From: JAFDZW01 sp964404255 | Lineage (GTDB): Bacteria > Bacteroidota > Ignavibacteria > Palsa-1295 | DNA length: 64,000 nucleotides | Assembly: GCA_964404255.1 (NCBI GenBank) | Contig: CAYOJJ010000008.1 | Span: 81,043 to 145,042, forward strand | Direction of reading: 5' to 3' | Shown: in pieces, positions 62,663 through 64,000 of the stretch | Numbering within the stretch: the first letter of the stretch is position 1 | Layout of the letters: each line of letters opens with the position of its first letter | Position numbers and translations under genes: made by a program | The notes under the pieces: model-generated | What the model saw: the letters and a program-made list of their open reading frames with translations, nothing else | The model's database searches: none | Told to the model about the DNA's origin: nothing

Positions 62663-63478
62663 TTATCGTTGAACACTAAATCTTTGCGTGCTTCCATTTA
62701 CTCTCAAAAAATATGCACCGGGCTGTAAGTCAGAAACATCAATACTACTGGAGGTAACTACAGCATTTTTAACTTTTATACCACCCACGGTATAAATATC
62801 TACTATGATATTGTCGGGGATAGAAGGAGAAAGCGTTATAATAGAACTGGCGGGATTAGGATATACAGACTCTACGGCTTTCTTTTGAGTGTCATCTTCT
62901 ACTTTTGATACTGGTCTGTGAAGATAAATATACACCGACATTTTACTTGTCGAGACCGCTTGCAAGTAATTATACCATTCATCTCTATTCCCACCTCCCG
63001 AATAGTTAGTATGGGTGTGAGAACTATAATAAAAATGATTATCTGCTAATTGAGCAGGATAAAGTTCAATTTTTATAATATTTGAATCACGCAAGATTTG
63101 AGGATGTACGAAATGATAATAAGTTTGTTCATAAACTGGAATATTGAGATGGTACTCGAAAGAGTCAATAGTATTTAATAAACTATCAGAACCGATAGTA
63201 ATGTGAAATCCCCACAGTCGATCTTCCAGACGCAAAGTGTCTCCATTCCTTTGCTCCGATTGAATTTTGAAAAGTTGTGTCTTTGAAACTAGTATTGTCT
63301 CGTTTATATCTGTTGGGTTACCATTACCAAAGCCGCCACCATTGTCATAATAAGAATGAGACATCTTAAGGTCATTCATTATGATCTTAATGGAATCTAT
63401 AGAGGTTTGAGCGTTTGCGACAGTAAAACATAGCAAATATAACCCAAAAACGGCAGACCGAATTAGTACTCGTTTCAT
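62663..63478 (-). CDS. Secreted protein with T9SS sorting domain
   Basis: 271 residues with a signal peptide (about 1-23, ending V-A-N-A-Q). The T9SS type A sorting domain begins V-Y-P-N-P-A-S-S-I-I near residue 200 and continues V-D-I-Y-T-V-G-G-I-K-V and L-Q-P-G-A-Y-F-L-R-V. The middle domain has no recognised family. It converges on the preceding T9SS gene with a 9-base gap. An inverted repeat TGTTA-N7-TAACA (63490-63506) is 12 bases upstream of its ATG. Confidence 0.85.
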   Translation of the reverse strand: MKRVLIRSAVFGLYLLCFTVANAQTSIDSIKIIMNDLKMSHSYYDNGGGFGNGNPTDINETILVSKTQLFKIQSEQRNGDTLRLEDRLWGFHITIGSDSLLNTIDSFEYHLNIPVYEQTYYHFVHPQILRDSNIIKIELYPAQLADNHFYYSSHTHTNYSGGGNRDEWYNYLQAVSTSKMSVYIYLHRPVSKVEDDTQKKAVESVYPNPASSIITLSPSIPDNIIVDIYTVGGIKVKNAVVTSSSIDVSDLQPGAYFLRVNGSTQRFSVQR

Positions 63479-63489
63479 ATTGTTTTACC

Positions 63490-63506
63490 TGTTATTATTT
63501 GTAACA
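63490..63506 (-). promoter_or_regulatory. Inverted repeat upstream of the T9SS gene
   Basis: TGTTA (63490-63494) and TAACA (63502-63506) are inverted around seven bases, just before the start codon. It shares the 13-mer CAAATAATAACAG with the palindrome upstream of valS. Function unknown. Confidence 0.3.
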
Positions 63507-63745
63507 CATAGAGGTCTTAAAAGTTTTATTCTCACCTAAAGTCATTAGTCAACTATAGGATCTGGAAATACAAGCGGAGTAGTGTCATACCTACCATATC
63601 GTATATATCCTATGGCATCTTTTCTATTTACCAATTAACTGTTGAAAACTCCAAAGTATCATATCGTCAATGTAAAATGATGACCATGATGTCGATAACT
63701 CGGATTTTTAGGGAAAGCAGACGAAATAGGATAGCCCATAAATGA

Positions 63746-63780
63746 AAAATCCCGCGGAGCTTACACTTCACGGGATTTTT
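63746..63780 (-). terminator. Terminator after the glycine-rich gene
   Basis: AAAATCCCG (63747-63754 region) pairs with CGGGATTTT (63771-63779 region) with a 16-base loop and T-rich flank on both sides. It lies 20 bases after the stop codon of the minus-strand gene. Confidence 0.7.
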
Positions 63781-63799
63781 TATTTGCTTACAATAAAGC

Positions 63800-64000
63800 T
63801 TATTCCATATCGTCCGGTGGCATCTGGTTACCGATGTTATCGTTGTCGTCGTTTTGATAGTTACGACGTCCGCCACCACGATTCTGATCGTATCCGCCTC
63901 CACCGCCTTGATTGCCATACGGTCTGCGTTGTTGGTATCCACCGCCTCCGCCGCCTTGGTTATAGCCTCCACCACGGGGTTGGTATCCACCGCGTCCGCC
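63800..64000 (-). CDS. C-terminal tail of a glycine-rich protein (truncated by window)
   Basis: 66 residues in frame to a TAA at 63800. The tail is made of repeats such as R-G-G-Y-Q-P-R-G-G-G-Y-N-Q and G-G-G-G-G-Y-Q-Q-R, and ends in an acidic tip N-Q-M-P-P-D-D-M-E. Such a Gly/Arg/Gln/Tyr-rich tail with an acidic end fits a single-stranded DNA-binding protein or an RRM-type RNA-binding protein. The folded domain lies outside the window, so the choice cannot be made. The acidic tip is not the standard D-D-x-P-F of SSB. Confidence 0.7.
   Translation of the reverse strand, partial: GGRGGYQPRGGGYNQGGGGGGYQQRRPYGNQGGGGGYDQNRGGGRRNYQNDDNDNIGNQMPPDDME

Larger units (their letters stand above)
63479..63799. 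other. 321-base intergenic region
   Basis: Holds the inverted repeat near 63490, AT-rich sequence without a convincing gene, and a terminator near 63746-63780. An open frame on the minus strand across 63667-63990 is a shadow of the glycine-rich gene and is not counted as a gene. Confidence 0.6.

Noticed and set aside
63667..63990. 107-residue minus-strand ORF near the right edge
   Set aside because: It runs out of frame through the glycine-rich gene and its terminator, with Thr/Ile/Val runs typical of a shifted repeat; not coding.
1..64000. CRISPR arrays, insertion sequences, prophage or defence islands
   Set aside because: No direct-repeat array, transposase, integrase or recognisable defence gene was seen anywhere in the window.

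Overview
The window looks like a chromosomal segment from a bacterium of the Bacteroidota/Chlorobi side of the tree, most plausibly an Ignavibacteria- or Kapabacteria-like lineage. The clues are type IX secretion (T9SS) C-terminal sorting domains, an ExbB-ExbD-ExbD-TonB-PstS-like-TPR operon, a PD40-OmpA protein, a KorB-type 2-oxoacid:ferredoxin oxidoreductase subunit, and several TAnnTTTG-like promoter elements. This assignment is an inference from gene content; no 16S rRNA is present.

Layout. 1-3806: distal end of the spc/alpha ribosomal operon (map end, infA, rpmJ, rpsM, rpsK, rpsD, rpoA, rplQ), closed by a strong bidirectional terminator. 3808-6334: pdxT-pdxS (PLP synthase, minus strand) divergent from a LysR-type regulator. 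6597-12375: TonB energy-transduction operon ending in a phosphate-binding-like lipoprotein and a TPR protein. 12403-14965: Mla/MCE lipid-transport ABC system. 15015-26165 (minus): a biotin carrier protein overlapping a one-haem outer-membrane porin, then the classical rimP-nusA-infB-rbfA-truB-ribF translation cluster, an OmpA/PD40 protein, tRNA-Cys and a short-chain dehydrogenase. 26200-34670 (plus): an ABC exporter, prfB with a programmed +1 frameshift, a pterin dehydratase, a secreted aminopeptidase P, an outer-membrane barrel, korB and nrnA. 34672-40891 (minus): pyrB-pyrC and a very large NtrY-like histidine kinase. 41006-43930: uvrA. 43927-48687 (minus): E1 beta of a 2-oxoacid dehydrogenase, pruA, a lipoprotein and NagZ. 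48728-52862: a hemerythrin-like protein and an AddA/RecB-like helicase-nuclease. 52829-61286 (minus): an outer-membrane protein, sdhA, a lipoprotein, a DUF1801 protein, a T9SS cargo protein, a HAD phosphatase and valS. 61403-63478: two more T9SS cargo proteins in AT-rich DNA. 63800-64000: the glycine-rich tail of a protein that runs off the window.

Most genes are housekeeping. Several enzyme-complex subunits stand alone (korB, sdhA, E1 beta, AddA, the biotin carrier), so their partners must lie elsewhere. I found no CRISPR array, insertion sequence, prophage or recognisable defence island. The least expected features are the haem-porin/biotin-carrier overlap, the terminator-like hairpin in front of nusA, the 33-nt palindrome in front of valS, the RF2 gene with an SPY instead of SPF codon-recognition motif, the 1321-residue kinase, and the LysR regulator facing pdxST.
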